DNA from: Curtobacterium sp. BH-2-1-1
GTDB lineage: Bacteria; Actinomycetota; Actinomycetes; Actinomycetales; Microbacteriaceae
Length of the DNA stretch: 64,000 nucleotides
Assembly: GCF_001806325.1 (NCBI RefSeq)
Contig: NZ_CP017580.1
Span: forward strand, 1,860,001 to 1,924,000
Direction: 5' to 3'
In this document: in pieces, positions 8,516 through 17,209 of the stretch
How the letters are laid out: every line of letters starts with the position of its first letter
How positions within the stretch are numbered: position 1 is the first letter of the stretch
The notes under the pieces: generated by a model
Databases searched by the model: none
What the model saw: the letters and a program-made list of their open reading frames with translations, nothing else
Told to the model about the DNA's origin: nothing
Program-made: the position numbers and the translations under genes

Positions 8516-8562
8516 CACGCCGAGGGTTTTCCTCCAGACGGTGGACCAAATACGCTGGGCCG

Positions 8563-11500
8563 GTGCGAGAACTGCAACGGAGCGGTGGCCCGACGACGGC
8601 CGTCGCCGCGCGGAACGGTGTCGGCTTCGGTTCGGCGGAGGGCTGGCTGGTCGAACGACCCGCGGGTGAGCACGTCGCCGCCGCGGTCGTCCCCGGGTTC
8701 GCCGGTCGGACGATCGAGTCGGGTGACGAACTCTCGTGGGTGTGGTTCCCGGAGCGCGTGCTGCCGGACGGTGCGACGGAACCCACCGAGGACGACCTGC
8801 CGCACTTCTGGGACGCGACGGCGTTCGCGCTCGACCTGGTCTGCACCGACGGCACGCGGCTGAGCGACGCGGCGCGCGACCAGTACGGCGACGCGCTCAC
8901 GCCCGAGGCGCAGGACGCAGCGCGCAAGCAGTGGGTCGACCAGTGGAACCGTCGGGCGGTGGACCTCACCCCGCTCGCAGGCCGGGTCGTCGACCGCCTG
9001 GAGGCGCGGCTCGGCTCCGCCCCGCACCCCACGACCGCAGACGGGTCGCGCCCGCACCTCCGCGGCTGGCTCGACGCCGTCCGCATCGGTCCCGCGCGTC
9101 CCACCCCGCGCACCCCGCTCGACCACGTCCGCACGACCCGCGGCACGCAGGCGTCCTCGCGGTTCTCCCGCGGCAACAACGCCCCGCTGGTCGGCATCCC
9201 GCACGGCGGGGTCTTCGGCCTGCCCATGACGGACGCCTCGAGCAACCGCTGGCCGTACGCCTACCAGGAGCATGACCGCACCGACGCGACCGGCCGGGTC
9301 CGCCCGGCGATCCAGGCCTTCGCGACGAGCCACATCCCGTCACCGTGGATGGGGGACCGGGGCGTCTTCCAGGTCATGCCCTCCCCGCTCGACACCCCCG
9401 ACGTCGACCGTGCAGCCCGTGCCCTCGGCTTCGACCACGACGACGAGCAGGACGGCCCGCACCGCTACCGGGTCGACCTCGACGAGGGCGTCACGGCCGA
9501 GATGACCGCGGGGGAGTTCGCCCTCGGCTTCCGGTTCACCGGCACCCGGAGCATCGTGCTCGACCACCACGGCCGGATCTCGGACGTCTCGGTGACGGTC
9601 ACGGACGGCACCGCCGTGGTCGAGGCCCTGCTCGACGACCGTCCGGGCACCCCGCCCCACTTCGTGCACGTCCGGGTCCCCGGGGTGACCGCCGACCACA
9701 CCACCGTCGGCGAGCAGCAGCTCCGCGGCTGGTTGTCGCTGTCCGACCAGGCCGAGGGCACCGACGTGCTGCTCGGGATCTCCACGGTCTCGTTCGAGGA
9801 CGCCCGCGCGAACCTCGACGCCGCCGGCCCCTTCGACACCATGCGCGCCCGTGCTGAGCAGCTCTGGACGGACGAACTCGCCACGCTCTCCGTCGAGGGT
9901 GCGACCCCCGACCAGCTGACGAGCCTGTACTCGGGGCTCTACCGCCTGTTCCTCTACCCGAACCGTGCCGGCGAGACCGCGCGCGACGGGGTCCCCCGGC
10001 ACCGCTCCCCGTACGGCTCCGTGCAGGCCGAGCCGATCCGCGACGAGCCCGGACTCGAGGTCGTCGACGGGCCGTTCACCACCACGAACGGCTTCTGGGA
10101 CACCTACCGGACCGCCTGGCCGCTCCTCGCCCTGCTCACCCCGGACACGGCGGGCGACCTCGCGCAGGGGTTCGTCGAGCACCACCACGACGGCGGGTGG
10201 ACGCCCCGGTGGAGTGCCCCCGGCGCCGAGGACTGCATGACCGGCACCACGAGCGACACCGTCTTCGCGGACCTCGCGGTGAAGGGCGTCACCGGGTTCG
10301 ACCTCGCGCAGGCGTACCGCAGCGCACTGCGGAACGCGACCGTCCCGCCGCGCGACGAGCGTGTCGGACGCAAGGGGAGCCTCCCGGGTGCCTTCCGCGG
10401 CCACGTCGACACCGCGACCCACGAGGGGATGAGCTGGACCCTCGACGCGGCCATCAACGACTGGGGCCTCGCCGTCATGGCGGGCCTGCTCGCCTCGCGT
10501 GCCCGGACACCCGCCGACCTCGCCCGCTACGAGGCCGAGTCGGAGTGGTTCGCCCGTCGGTCCCTGCAGTACCGGAACGTGTTCGACTCCGAACGGGGCT
10601 TCTTCATCGGGCGCGACCCCGACGGGTCGTGGCGGGTCGGCACCGAGTTCGACCCGCGGGACTGGGGCGACGACTACACCGAGACGAACGCGTGGGGGAC
10701 CGCCTTCACCGCTCCGCACGACGGCGCCGGCGTCGTCGACCTGCACGGCGGCCCGTCCCGCTTCGACGCCGCGCTCGACGCGTTCTTCGCCACCCCGGAG
10801 ACCGGCGCGACCGTCCGCTCCGGCTCGTACGGCTTCCCGATCCACGAGATGACCGAGGCCCGCGACGTGCGGATGGGGATGCTCGGGCTCTCCAACCAGC
10901 CCGCGCACCACATCCCGTTCTTCCCGATGTTCACCGGGCGGCACGACGAGGCGCACCGCATCGTCCGCGAGGCGCTGCAACGGCTCTTCGTCGGGTCCGA
11001 CCTCGGGCAGGGCTACCCCGGCGACGAGGACAACGGCGAGATGAGCGCCTGGTACGTCTTCGCGGCGATCGGCCTCTACCCGCTGGCGCCGTCCACGGGC
11101 ACCTACGTCCTCGTGCCGCCGTCGGTCCGCAGGACGGTGTTGCAGCAGCCGGGAGGCACGCCCACCGTCATCGAGGTCGCCGACGGCTCCGAGGGCGCGT
11201 ACGTCGCGTCGGTGACGGTCGACGGCGCACCCTGGACGTCGGTGAGCATCCCCCACTCGGTGGTGGTGTCGGCATCGCGGATCGTGTTCACGCTGTCGCC
11301 CGAGCCGCAGGGCTGGGCATCGGACACCTGCCCGGTGTCCGCGTCCGACGTGCACGGGTACCGGGACACCCCCGTCGACGTGCTGCCGGTCGGCCTGTCG
11401 TCCGCCGACCTCTCGTCGCCCGCCTCGTCGCTCGTCGACGACACCGGGCGGACGGTCACGGCGCTCGCCGCCGGGACCTCGGTGTCGTTCGACGTCCCCG

Positions 11501-11727
11501 ACGTCCCGACCTCGCTCTACACGGTCACCGCGGCGGAACCCGGGGTCCACTCGTGGGAGGCCGCGCTCGGGGACACCCGCGTCGCCGTGCAGGACGCGGT
11601 GTTCGACTGGGCCGGGCAGACCCGGGTGTTCCGGTTGCAGGGCTCCGGGACGGCCTTCACGTTCACGGCCGTCTCCGACCTGCCGCTCACCCAGCTCGAG
11701 CTGATCGCGGCGGACGGACAGCGTTGA
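8563..11727 (+). CDS. GH92 family alpha-mannosidase, apparently cytoplasmic
   Basis: 1054-residue glycoside hydrolase of family 92 (calcium-dependent exo-acting alpha-mannosidases). Family blocks: GLYRLFLYPNRAGE; GFWDTYRTAWPLLALLTP; the AEDCMTGTTSDTVFADLAVKG stretch; SWTLDAAINDWGLAVMA; and GYPGDEDNGEMSAWYVFAAI near the C-terminal catalytic region. About 250 C-terminal residues form beta-sandwich-like sequence. No signal peptide or lipobox is visible at the N-terminus, unusual because most GH92 enzymes are exported. The GTG at 8563 is preceded by TACGCT at 8551-8556 (7-12 bases upstream), implying a leaderless transcript; later starts would cut the N-terminal domain. It might act on mannosides imported by an ABC system such as the one at 1-1610 (inference). 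Confidence 0.88.
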   Translation: MRELQRSGGPTTAVAARNGVGFGSAEGWLVERPAGEHVAAAVVPGFAGRTIESGDELSWVWFPERVLPDGATEPTEDDLPHFWDATAFALDLVCTDGTRLSDAARDQYGDALTPEAQDAARKQWVDQWNRRAVDLTPLAGRVVDRLEARLGSAPHPTTADGSRPHLRGWLDAVRIGPARPTPRTPLDHVRTTRGTQASSRFSRGNNAPLVGIPHGGVFGLPMTDASSNRWPYAYQEHDRTDATGRVRPAIQAFATSHIPSPWMGDRGVFQVMPSPLDTPDVDRAARALGFDHDDEQDGPHRYRVDLDEGVTAEMTAGEFALGFRFTGTRSIVLDHHGRISDVSVTVTDGTAVVEALLDDRPGTPPHFVHVRVPGVTADHTTVGEQQLRGWLSLSDQAEGTDVLLGISTVSFEDARANLDAAGPFDTMRARAEQLWTDELATLSVEGATPDQLTSLYSGLYRLFLYPNRAGETARDGVPRHRSPYGSVQAEPIRDEPGLEVVDGPFTTTNGFWDTYRTAWPLLALLTPDTAGDLAQGFVEHHHDGGWTPRWSAPGAEDCMTGTTSDTVFADLAVKGVTGFDLAQAYRSALRNATVPPRDERVGRKGSLPGAFRGHVDTATHEGMSWTLDAAINDWGLAVMAGLLASRARTPADLARYEAESEWFARRSLQYRNVFDSERGFFIGRDPDGSWRVGTEFDPRDWGDDYTETNAWGTAFTAPHDGAGVVDLHGGPSRFDAALDAFFATPETGATVRSGSYGFPIHEMTEARDVRMGMLGLSNQPAHHIPFFPMFTGRHDEAHRIVREALQRLFVGSDLGQGYPGDEDNGEMSAWYVFAAIGLYPLAPSTGTYVLVPPSVRRTVLQQPGGTPTVIEVADGSEGAYVASVTVDGAPWTSVSIPHSVVVSASRIVFTLSPEPQGWASDTCPVSASDVHGYRDTPVDVLPVGLSSADLSSPASSLVDDTGRTVTALAAGTSVSFDVPDVPTSLYTVTAAEPGVHSWEAALGDTRVAVQDAVFDWAGQTRVFRLQGSGTAFTFTAVSDLPLTQLELIAADGQR

Positions 11728-11761
11728 CCCGCCGTTCACCGGGCGGGGGCATGCTCGGCCC

Positions 11762-11992
11762 ATGTCGATGAGCACACCCTTCGATCCCGAACAGGACGGC
11801 CGCTCGATCCCCGTGGACGGCTCCGACGAGGACGAACTGCAGATCGAGGAGGACCGCGGCGCCGACGTCGGCGAGGACTCCGCCGACCCGAGCGTCTCGC
11901 CGGTCCGTCACGACGACGAGGACGAGGCCGGCGGCGGCCCGGTGTTCCGCCGACCGCAGGCCGGAGACCGCCTGCACCCGGACGATCTCTGA
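11762..11992 (+). CDS. Small acidic protein, paralogue of the next gene
   Basis: 76 residues, rich in Asp/Glu, no hydrophobic segment. The N-terminal pattern MS..(F/W)DP...GR.IP followed by an acidic E-D-E-L block is shared with the gene at 12039, so the two are tandem paralogues. Function unknown; not a recognised domain. A CATGCT hexamer at 11750-11755 lies 7-12 bases before the ATG, supporting this start and a leaderless message. Confidence 0.65.
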   Translation: MSMSTPFDPEQDGRSIPVDGSDEDELQIEEDRGADVGEDSADPSVSPVRHDDEDEAGGGPVFRRPQAGDRLHPDDL

Positions 11993-12038
11993 CGCGTTTC
12001 CAGGGCGATTGCCAAGCGGACCGGGCATGCTCGGGCGC

Positions 12039-12254
12039 ATGTCGATCGCGAACTCGTGGGACCCGTCCGGTGGCCGTGCCATCCCCGAGGACCAGGTGAA
12101 GGAAGACGGCCTCGAGCTCGACGAGGAGTCGGCCGCCGAGCTCGGCATCACGTTCGACGTCGTCGGCGGAGCGTCGGCCGACCCCGCGGGGGTGTCGCCG
12201 GTGGACGTGGCGGTCCCGAGCGCCCCCACCCGCGCCGACGTCGACGCCGACTGA
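12039..12254 (+). CDS. Small acidic protein, paralogue of the previous gene
   Basis: 71 residues, acidic. It shares with the preceding gene the layout MSxxxxWDPSGGRAIPED, then an acidic DGLELDEES block, then a short Val/Pro-rich tail containing GVSPV. The same promoter-like hexamer, CATGCT (12026-12031), precedes the ATG by seven bases. Function unknown. The hairpin at 12271-12311 would terminate transcription after it. Confidence 0.65.
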   Translation: MSIANSWDPSGGRAIPEDQVKEDGLELDEESAAELGITFDVVGGASADPAGVSPVDVAVPSAPTRADVDAD

Positions 12255-12270
12255 GGCGTACCGGGTCGAA

Positions 12271-12311
12271 TCGCGCATACCTGGTCAGGAGTTCTGACCA
12301 GGTATGCGCGA
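12271..12311. terminator. Perfect 18-bp hairpin between convergent genes
   Basis: Two perfectly complementary 18-base arms (12271-12288 and 12294-12311; arm begins TCGCGCATACCTGGTCAG) flank a five-base loop GAGTT. It lies between a plus-strand gene ending at 12254 and a minus-strand gene ending at 12348, so it can serve both directions. There is no U-tract, so termination would be of the non-canonical type common in high-GC actinobacteria. Confidence 0.75.
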
Positions 12312-12347
12312 AACGTCCTTGCATCGCGAGCGTTCTGGGAAAGAACC

Positions 12348-12860
12348 TCAGCGCACGCGGTACTTGAACCCGAGGTGCGAGCCCGTGAACCCCAGCCGCT
12401 CGTAGAACCGGTGCGCGTCCGTCCGGTCCGCGTCCGAGGTCAACTGCACGAGCGGCGTCCCGAGTTCCCGGGCGGCGACGTCGACCACCCACCGCATCAC
12501 CGCGCTGCCGATCCCGCCCGAGCGCACGCCACTGCTCACCCGGACGGCCTCGACGAGCAGCCGGGCGGACCCACGCCGGGCCATCCCGGGGATCCGCGTG
12601 AGCTGCAGCGTGCCGACGACGACGTCCCGCTCGTCCGTCACGACGAGGAGCGCGTTCGCCGGGTCCTCGACGATCGCCCGGAGCGCGGCGGCGTACAGCG
12701 GCTCGTCCTCCGGCGCGGCGACGTCCCCGCGTGCGGCACTGATCGGGTCGTCCGACAGCAGCGCCATCAGGGCGTCGAGGTCGTCGGGCGAGGCGTCCCG
12801 GACGGTGACCGGGCCGGAGCGGGCGACGAGGGGGACGGGCAGGGTGAGGTCGTGGAGCAC
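12348..12860 (-). CDS. GNAT family N-acetyltransferase
   Basis: 170-residue acetyl-CoA-dependent acetyltransferase. Motif A is clear (VRVSSGVRSGGIGSAVMRW, with the R-x-G-G-x-G acetyl-CoA loop) and motif B reads DADRTDAHRFYERLGF. Substrate not predictable. The start is placed at GTG 12860: it leaves a 23-base gap after the aldo/keto reductase, and a CAGGGT hexamer sits eight bases upstream of the codon. A longer in-frame extension upstream overlaps the reductase gene and is less likely. Confidence 0.82.
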   Translation of the reverse strand: MLHDLTLPVPLVARSGPVTVRDASPDDLDALMALLSDDPISAARGDVAAPEDEPLYAAALRAIVEDPANALLVVTDERDVVVGTLQLTRIPGMARRGSARLLVEAVRVSSGVRSGGIGSAVMRWVVDVAARELGTPLVQLTSDADRTDAHRFYERLGFTGSHLGFKYRVR

Positions 12861-12883
12861 GGGTCCCACCCTGCCCGATCCGC

Positions 12884-13822
12884 TCAGGGGACGGTGTGCC
12901 CCGCGGCGGTGAACACGCGGTACCACTCCTCGCGCGAGAGCACGACGTCCGACCCGGCGGCAGAGTCCCGGACTCGCTGCGGGTTCGTCGTGCCGAGGAC
13001 GACCTGGAAGTGCGCCGGGTGGCGGGTGATCCACGCCACGGCGATGCCCGTCGGGGTGACCCCGTGCGCGGCCGCGAGCTCCTCGAGCACGTCGTTCAGC
13101 TCGGCGTAGTGCTCACGGTCGCCGAGGAAGACGCCGTCGAAGAAGCCCTTCTGGAACGGCGACCAGGCCTGCAGCGTGATGTCGTTGCTGCGCGAGTGGT
13201 TGAGGATGTCGTTGTCGCGGTCGATCGACTGGTCGAGGCCGCCCATGTTCGCCGTGACGCCCTGCGCGATGACGTTCGCGTGCGTGATGCTCAGCTGCAC
13301 CTGGTTGAACGCGAGCGGCTGCCGCACCGAGCGGCGCAGCAGGTCGACCTGCCCCGGCGTGTGGTTCGAGACGCCGAAGTGGTGGACCTTGCCGGCGGCG
13401 TGCAGCTCGTCGAAGGCCTTCGCGACCTCTTGCGGCTCGACGAGGGCGTCGGGGCGGTGCAGCAGGAGGACGTCGATGTGGTCGGTCTGCAGTGCCGTGA
13501 GGGACTCGTGCACGGACTCGATGATGTGCTCGTACGAGAAGTCGAAGTACGCGCCGTTCGGGGTCGGGCGGATGCCGACCTTGGTCTGCAGCACGATCTC
13601 GGCGCGCTCGGCGGGGGAGAGGGTGACGGCCGAGCCGAAGCGCTCCTCGCAGCCGTGCCACCCGCCGTACACCGCGGCGTGGTCGAACATGGTCACGCCC
13701 GCGTCGCGCGAGGCGCGGTAGAGCGCGCGGATGTCCTCGTCGCTCATGTCGTTGATCCGCATCAGGCCGACGACGACGTCGGAGGCGGTGAGGTCCGTCT
13801 GTGGCAACTCCAGTGTCTTCAC
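12884..13822 (-). CDS. Aldo/keto reductase (YdhF-like)
   Basis: 312-residue NAD(P)H-dependent oxidoreductase of the AKR fold. The catalytic tetrad is present: Asp in TMFDHA, Tyr in AVYGG, Lys in LQTKVG and His in LLLHRPD. The remainder follows the beta/alpha barrel, with SNHTPGQ and the C-terminal VVLGTTNPQRV cofactor block. The physiological carbonyl substrate is unknown. Starts with GTG 13822, with CAGGAT eight bases upstream; it probably shares a transcript with the acetyltransferase 23 bases downstream. Confidence 0.88.
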   Translation of the reverse strand: MKTLELPQTDLTASDVVVGLMRINDMSDEDIRALYRASRDAGVTMFDHAAVYGGWHGCEERFGSAVTLSPAERAEIVLQTKVGIRPTPNGAYFDFSYEHIIESVHESLTALQTDHIDVLLLHRPDALVEPQEVAKAFDELHAAGKVHHFGVSNHTPGQVDLLRRSVRQPLAFNQVQLSITHANVIAQGVTANMGGLDQSIDRDNDILNHSRSNDITLQAWSPFQKGFFDGVFLGDREHYAELNDVLEELAAAHGVTPTGIAVAWITRHPAHFQVVLGTTNPQRVRDSAAGSDVVLSREEWYRVFTAAGHTVP

Positions 13823-13948
13823 GCCCTCGATCCTGCCATCGGCGTGCCCGGGCAGGCAGGCCCTGTCCGTACCGGCATCGGCGCGAGCGACGGACGGGAG
13901 GCGCGGCTCGGCCCCACCACGGACGTCGCGGCCGTCAGGTGGTCCGGT

Positions 13949-14560
13949 TCAGGGCACCAGGACCGCGAGCACGCCGGTCCCGTCGGACCAGCTGCCGGTG
14001 AGCGTGCGGCCTGCGGGCAGCTCCGCCCCGACGACACGGGCGACGACGAGCGTCCCGTGGTCGGTCGCGACGGAGGTCAGGGCGCCGGAGGTCTGCGCGT
14101 CCACGGCCGTCACGGTGCGGGAGTCGGCGTCGGACCCGCTGCCCGATGCCGTCCCCTCGGCGCCCCACGCCCCGGATCCGTCGGCGCGCTCGAGGGTGGC
14201 CTCGTGCCCGCCCGTGGCGATCGCCCGGCGCAGGACGTCGGCGTACACCGGGTCGCCCACGGCGTCGTAGACCCAGCGTCGTCCGAGCACGGAGTGGTCC
14301 ATCTCGGTCACGAGGAAGGCCTCGGCACCGTCGAGCGGTGCGCCGCGGTAGGTCAGCGGTGCCTGGAGCACCCGGCCGTCCGTGGTGCGCACGAGCACTG
14401 TCTCGACGCCGACCTCGCCCGCGGGGTCGTCGAACCGGAACTTCCCCGCGATCGCGAGGTCGTCGCCGGCGGACACCCCGCTCCAGGGCTGGTCCGGCAG
14501 CCAGGCGGCGAGCGCCTCGAGCTTCGACGGGCGGAGTTCTGCACGGTGGATGACGGCCAT
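13949..14560 (-). CDS. Stand-alone maltokinase N-terminal cap-like (Mak_N_cap) protein
   Basis: 203 residues. The N-terminal signature IHRAELRPSKLEALAAWLP and GKFRFDDPAGEVGVETVLV match the maltokinase N-cap domain, which in actinobacteria also occurs without the kinase. No kinase motifs follow; the C-terminal half instead contains a Ser/Gly/Asp-rich linker (GTASGSGSDADS) and a small beta-rich segment. A regulatory or carbohydrate-binding role is possible but not shown. It is 18 bases downstream of the SDR gene on the same strand. Confidence 0.68.
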   Translation of the reverse strand: MAVIHRAELRPSKLEALAAWLPDQPWSGVSAGDDLAIAGKFRFDDPAGEVGVETVLVRTTDGRVLQAPLTYRGAPLDGAEAFLVTEMDHSVLGRRWVYDAVGDPVYADVLRRAIATGGHEATLERADGSGAWGAEGTASGSGSDADSRTVTAVDAQTSGALTSVATDHGTLVVARVVGAELPAGRTLTGSWSDGTGVLAVLVP

Positions 14561-14578
14561 GCCCCGACCGTACCGGGG

Positions 14579-15334
14579 TCAGTGCACGGAGAACCCGCCG
14601 TCGACCGCGATCGACTGCCCCGTGACGTACGCCGAACCGGGTCCGGCGAGGAACACCGCGGCGGCGGCGAAGTCCGAGGCGAGCCCGTTCCGCCCGACCA
14701 GGGTCCGTGCCGCGAGGGCGGCGACGGTCGCGGGCTCGGCACTGAGCCGTTCGTTGAGCGGGGTCCGGACGAAACCGGGGACGAGGACGTTGGAGGTGAC
14801 CCCGTGCCCGGACCAGGCCTCTGCCTGGGACCGGGCCAGCGCCTCCAGGCCCGCCTTCGAGACCCCGTACGCGCCGCTGGCGGCGAAGGGCCGGTGCGCC
14901 TGCTGGGAGCTGATGCCGATGATCCGGCCGTACCCGCGAGCGGCCATGCCGGGCGCGAGCCGCTGCCCGAGCACGAACGGCGCGTCGAGGTTCACGGCCA
15001 TCGTGGCGTCCCAGGTGTCCTCGTCGAGGTCGGCCATGGCCGGCCGCAGGTTGATCCCCGCGGAGTTGACGAGCACGTCGACATCGCCCGCAGTGTCGGC
15101 GAGGGCGTGGGCTCCGGCGCGCGTGGACAGGTCTGCGACGATGCCGTCGGCCGAGCCACTCGCCTGCCGGATCGCAGCGACGGTGGCGTCGATGGTCGCC
15201 GCGGTCCGGGCCGCGACGAGCACGTGCGCGCCGGCGTCCGCGAGGGCGGTGGCGATCGCTCGCCCGATGCCGGAACTGCCTCCCGTCACCAGGGCGGTGC
15301 GTCCGTCGAGGCCGAAGAGCTGCTGCAGCGACAT
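14579..15334 (-). CDS. SDR family oxidoreductase (gluconate 5-dehydrogenase-like)
   Basis: 251-residue classical short-chain dehydrogenase. Cofactor loop TGGSSGIG, NSAG, catalytic Ser in GISSQQ and YGVSK with the Tyr/Lys pair, ending with the typical VTGQSIAVDGGFSVH. The pattern resembles gluconate 5-dehydrogenases, but substrate is uncertain. ATG 15334 is fixed by a TAGCCT hexamer on the minus strand (15341-15346), 7-12 bases upstream. Confidence 0.88.
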   Translation of the reverse strand: MSLQQLFGLDGRTALVTGGSSGIGRAIATALADAGAHVLVAARTAATIDATVAAIRQASGSADGIVADLSTRAGAHALADTAGDVDVLVNSAGINLRPAMADLDEDTWDATMAVNLDAPFVLGQRLAPGMAARGYGRIIGISSQQAHRPFAASGAYGVSKAGLEALARSQAEAWSGHGVTSNVLVPGFVRTPLNERLSAEPATVAALAARTLVGRNGLASDFAAAAVFLAGPGSAYVTGQSIAVDGGFSVH

Positions 15335-15340
15335 CCGGCC

Positions 15341-15363
15341 AGGCTAGCGAGGCCCCGTACGCT
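15341..15363. promoter_or_regulatory. Divergent leaderless promoters, SDR and RlmA genes
   Basis: Two -10 hexamers face away from each other in a 35-base gap. TAGCCT on the minus strand (15341-15346) is six bases from the SDR ATG; TACGCT on the plus strand (15358-15363) is six bases from the methyltransferase GTG. There is no room for 5' untranslated leaders, and each -35 would fall in or near the other gene. Confidence 0.6.
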
Positions 15364-15369
15364 GGGCCG

Positions 15370-16179
15370 GTGCGTGACGACCTGCTGCCGATGCTCGCCT
15401 GCCCCGTCTGCGCCGAGCCCCTCGGCCGAGTCGACGGCGGCCAGGTCGGCTGCACCACGGGCCACCGGTTCGACGAGGCCAAGCAGGGGCACCTCACGCT
15501 GCTGCCCGCGAAGCGTCGTGCGCTGACGGCGGACACGCCGGAGATGGTCGACGCCCGACTCCGCTTCCTGGGGCGCGGGCACTACGCGCCGGTCGAACGG
15601 GCGGTGGCCCGGGCGGTCGCCTCCGTGGACGTGCCCGGTGTCGTCCTCGACGTCGGGTCCGGGCCGGGCACGTACCTCGCGCACGCGCTCGAGGCCGTCT
15701 CGCGGCTCGGGGTCGCACTCGACCTGTCCGCGGTCGCGATCCGACGGGCCGCTCGCATCCACGAGCGTGCGGGGGCCGTCGTCGGGGACGTGACCGAGCG
15801 CCTCCCGGTCGTCGACGGCGCAGCCGCGGTCGTGCTGGACGTCTTCGCGCCACGCAACCAGACGGAGTACGCCCGTGTGCTGCACCCCGAGGGCCTCCTC
15901 GTGGTGGTGACCCCGCGCACCGGACACCTGGCGGAGCTGGCCGAGGCGACGATCACGGTGGACCCCGAGAAGGAACGGCGGCTGCACGACTCCCTCACGC
16001 CCGCGTTCGAGCAGCGTTCGGCCGAGGACCTCACGTGGACGATGGAGCTGTCCGCCGAGGACGTCCACGACGTGGTGCACATGGGGCCGAGTCACCACCA
16101 CGTCGACCCGGGGCAGGTGTTCGCGCCGACGAGCGTCACCGCTGCCGTGACGGTCAGCACGTGGAGTCCCGCGCGCTGA
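15370..16179 (+). CDS. rlmA: RlmA-type 23S rRNA guanine N1-methyltransferase
   Basis: 269 residues. The N-terminal zinc finger has CPVC followed by GCTTGHRFD, typical of RlmA; the SAM-binding motif I is LDVGSGPGTY (about residue 95). Later family blocks are VFAPRNQTEYARVLHPEG, the VTPRTGHLAEL segment and MGPSHHH. Predicted to methylate N1 of a guanine in helix 35 of 23S rRNA (G745 or G748); in Gram-positives the G748 enzyme can influence macrolide/tylosin susceptibility. Start GTG 15370 is set by TACGCT at 15358-15363. A paralogous antibiotic-resistance role cannot be excluded. Confidence 0.8.
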   Translation: MRDDLLPMLACPVCAEPLGRVDGGQVGCTTGHRFDEAKQGHLTLLPAKRRALTADTPEMVDARLRFLGRGHYAPVERAVARAVASVDVPGVVLDVGSGPGTYLAHALEAVSRLGVALDLSAVAIRRAARIHERAGAVVGDVTERLPVVDGAAAVVLDVFAPRNQTEYARVLHPEGLLVVVTPRTGHLAELAEATITVDPEKERRLHDSLTPAFEQRSAEDLTWTMELSAEDVHDVVHMGPSHHHVDPGQVFAPTSVTAAVTVSTWSPAR

Positions 16180-16186
16180 CCGCCCG

Positions 16187-16690
16187 TCACCGCGGTCGCC
16201 GCCGTGCGGTGTGGGACCGTCCGCGCGCGCGGTCGACCGCGATCCCGATCCGGGCGAGCAGCAGCACGGCGCCGACACCACCCGCGCCGATCGGGGTCAC
16301 GAACAGGCCGAGGTCCGTCCCCGGCAGCCGCCACCAGTCGATCGACCACGCGGCGACGACGGCGAACGCCAGCAGCAGTCCGGCTCGCCACCACCAGCGC
16401 CCCGGCAGCCGTCCAACGCCGAGCGCGGACAGCACCAGGAGCGCCCAGCACCCCTCCGGCGCGAAGGACCGCGGGTCGTTCGTCCCGCAGGTGGACACGG
16501 CGCACTCCCACCGGACCTGGTCGGCCACGCCCGCGTACCAGCGGAACAGCAGCACGGCCGCGACGAGGGCGAGGAGCGCCACCGGCGGGCCGGCCCAGCG
16601 CCACACCCGGCCGAACCGGGAGCGGCGTCGACGCGCGGCCACCCACCCGTCGCCGAGCTCGTAGCCGGGCATCGGACGGAACTCGGGCAT
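16187..16690 (-). CDS. Hypothetical membrane protein, four predicted helices
   Basis: 167 residues with a basic N-terminus (ARRRRSRFGR) and about four hydrophobic segments: WAGPPVALLALVAAVLLF, GCWALLVLSALGV, WWRAGLLLAFAVVAA and a C-terminal LGLFVTPIGAGGVG stretch. Two cysteines (WECAVSTCGT) lie in the first extramembrane loop. No family recognised. The ATG at 16690 is preceded by TAGCGT on the minus strand (16697-16702), implying a leaderless message. Confidence 0.7.
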   Translation of the reverse strand: MPEFRPMPGYELGDGWVAARRRRSRFGRVWRWAGPPVALLALVAAVLLFRWYAGVADQVRWECAVSTCGTNDPRSFAPEGCWALLVLSALGVGRLPGRWWWRAGLLLAFAVVAAWSIDWWRLPGTDLGLFVTPIGAGGVGAVLLLARIGIAVDRARGRSHTARRRPR

Positions 16691-16740
16691 GCCGGCACGC
16701 TACCGGCGGTCGGATTTCGTGGGGAAGTGGCTCGGAAACG

Positions 16741-17148
16741 TCACGCGACGTCGAGCGCCCAGATGACGCCGAAGCGGTCGCGGAGCTGCCCGGCCAGCGG
16801 TGCCCAGGCCGACGGACCGAGCTGCTGCCGGATCTCGGCCCCCTCGGACAGCGCCGCCCAGTACCGCTCGAGCTCGGCCGCGTCGTCACCGTGCACGTAC
16901 ACGTAGAACGCGTTCGTGCCCTGGTCCCACGGCTGCCCCGGCCAGACGTCGAAGGCCATCACGCGCAGCCCGGCGTCGGTGGCGACCTGACCCCAGACGA
17001 TGCGGTCGGCCCAGTCCGGCTCGTCCGAGGCGCCCATCGCGCCGTAGGTCATGGACGCGACCTCGCCGCCGAAGACCGAGGCGTAGAAGTCGAGGGCCGC
17101 GCGGGCCTGTCCGTCGAAGTTGAGGTGGGTTGTCGTTTCGATGCTCAT
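16741..17148 (-). CDS. VOC superfamily (PhnB-like) protein
   Basis: 135-residue glyoxalase/VOC fold protein of the PhnB type: THLNFDGQARAALDFYASVFGGEV at the N-terminus, then the conserved AFDVWPG and NAFYVYVHGDDAAELERYW blocks. Members bind metals or small molecules; several are annotated as 3-demethylubiquinone methyltransferase domain proteins without evidence of that activity. Start ATG 17148 has GATGCT 7-12 bases upstream on the minus strand. It is divergent from a WYL regulator 61 bases away, which probably controls it. Confidence 0.8.
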   Translation of the reverse strand: MSIETTTHLNFDGQARAALDFYASVFGGEVASMTYGAMGASDEPDWADRIVWGQVATDAGLRVMAFDVWPGQPWDQGTNAFYVYVHGDDAAELERYWAALSEGAEIRQQLGPSAWAPLAGQLRDRFGVIWALDVA

Positions 17149-17209
17149 GGGACCAGCATCCCGGGCATTGCGGTCAGATCCTGTCCGCTTCTCCACCGAT
17201 ACTGGAGGC

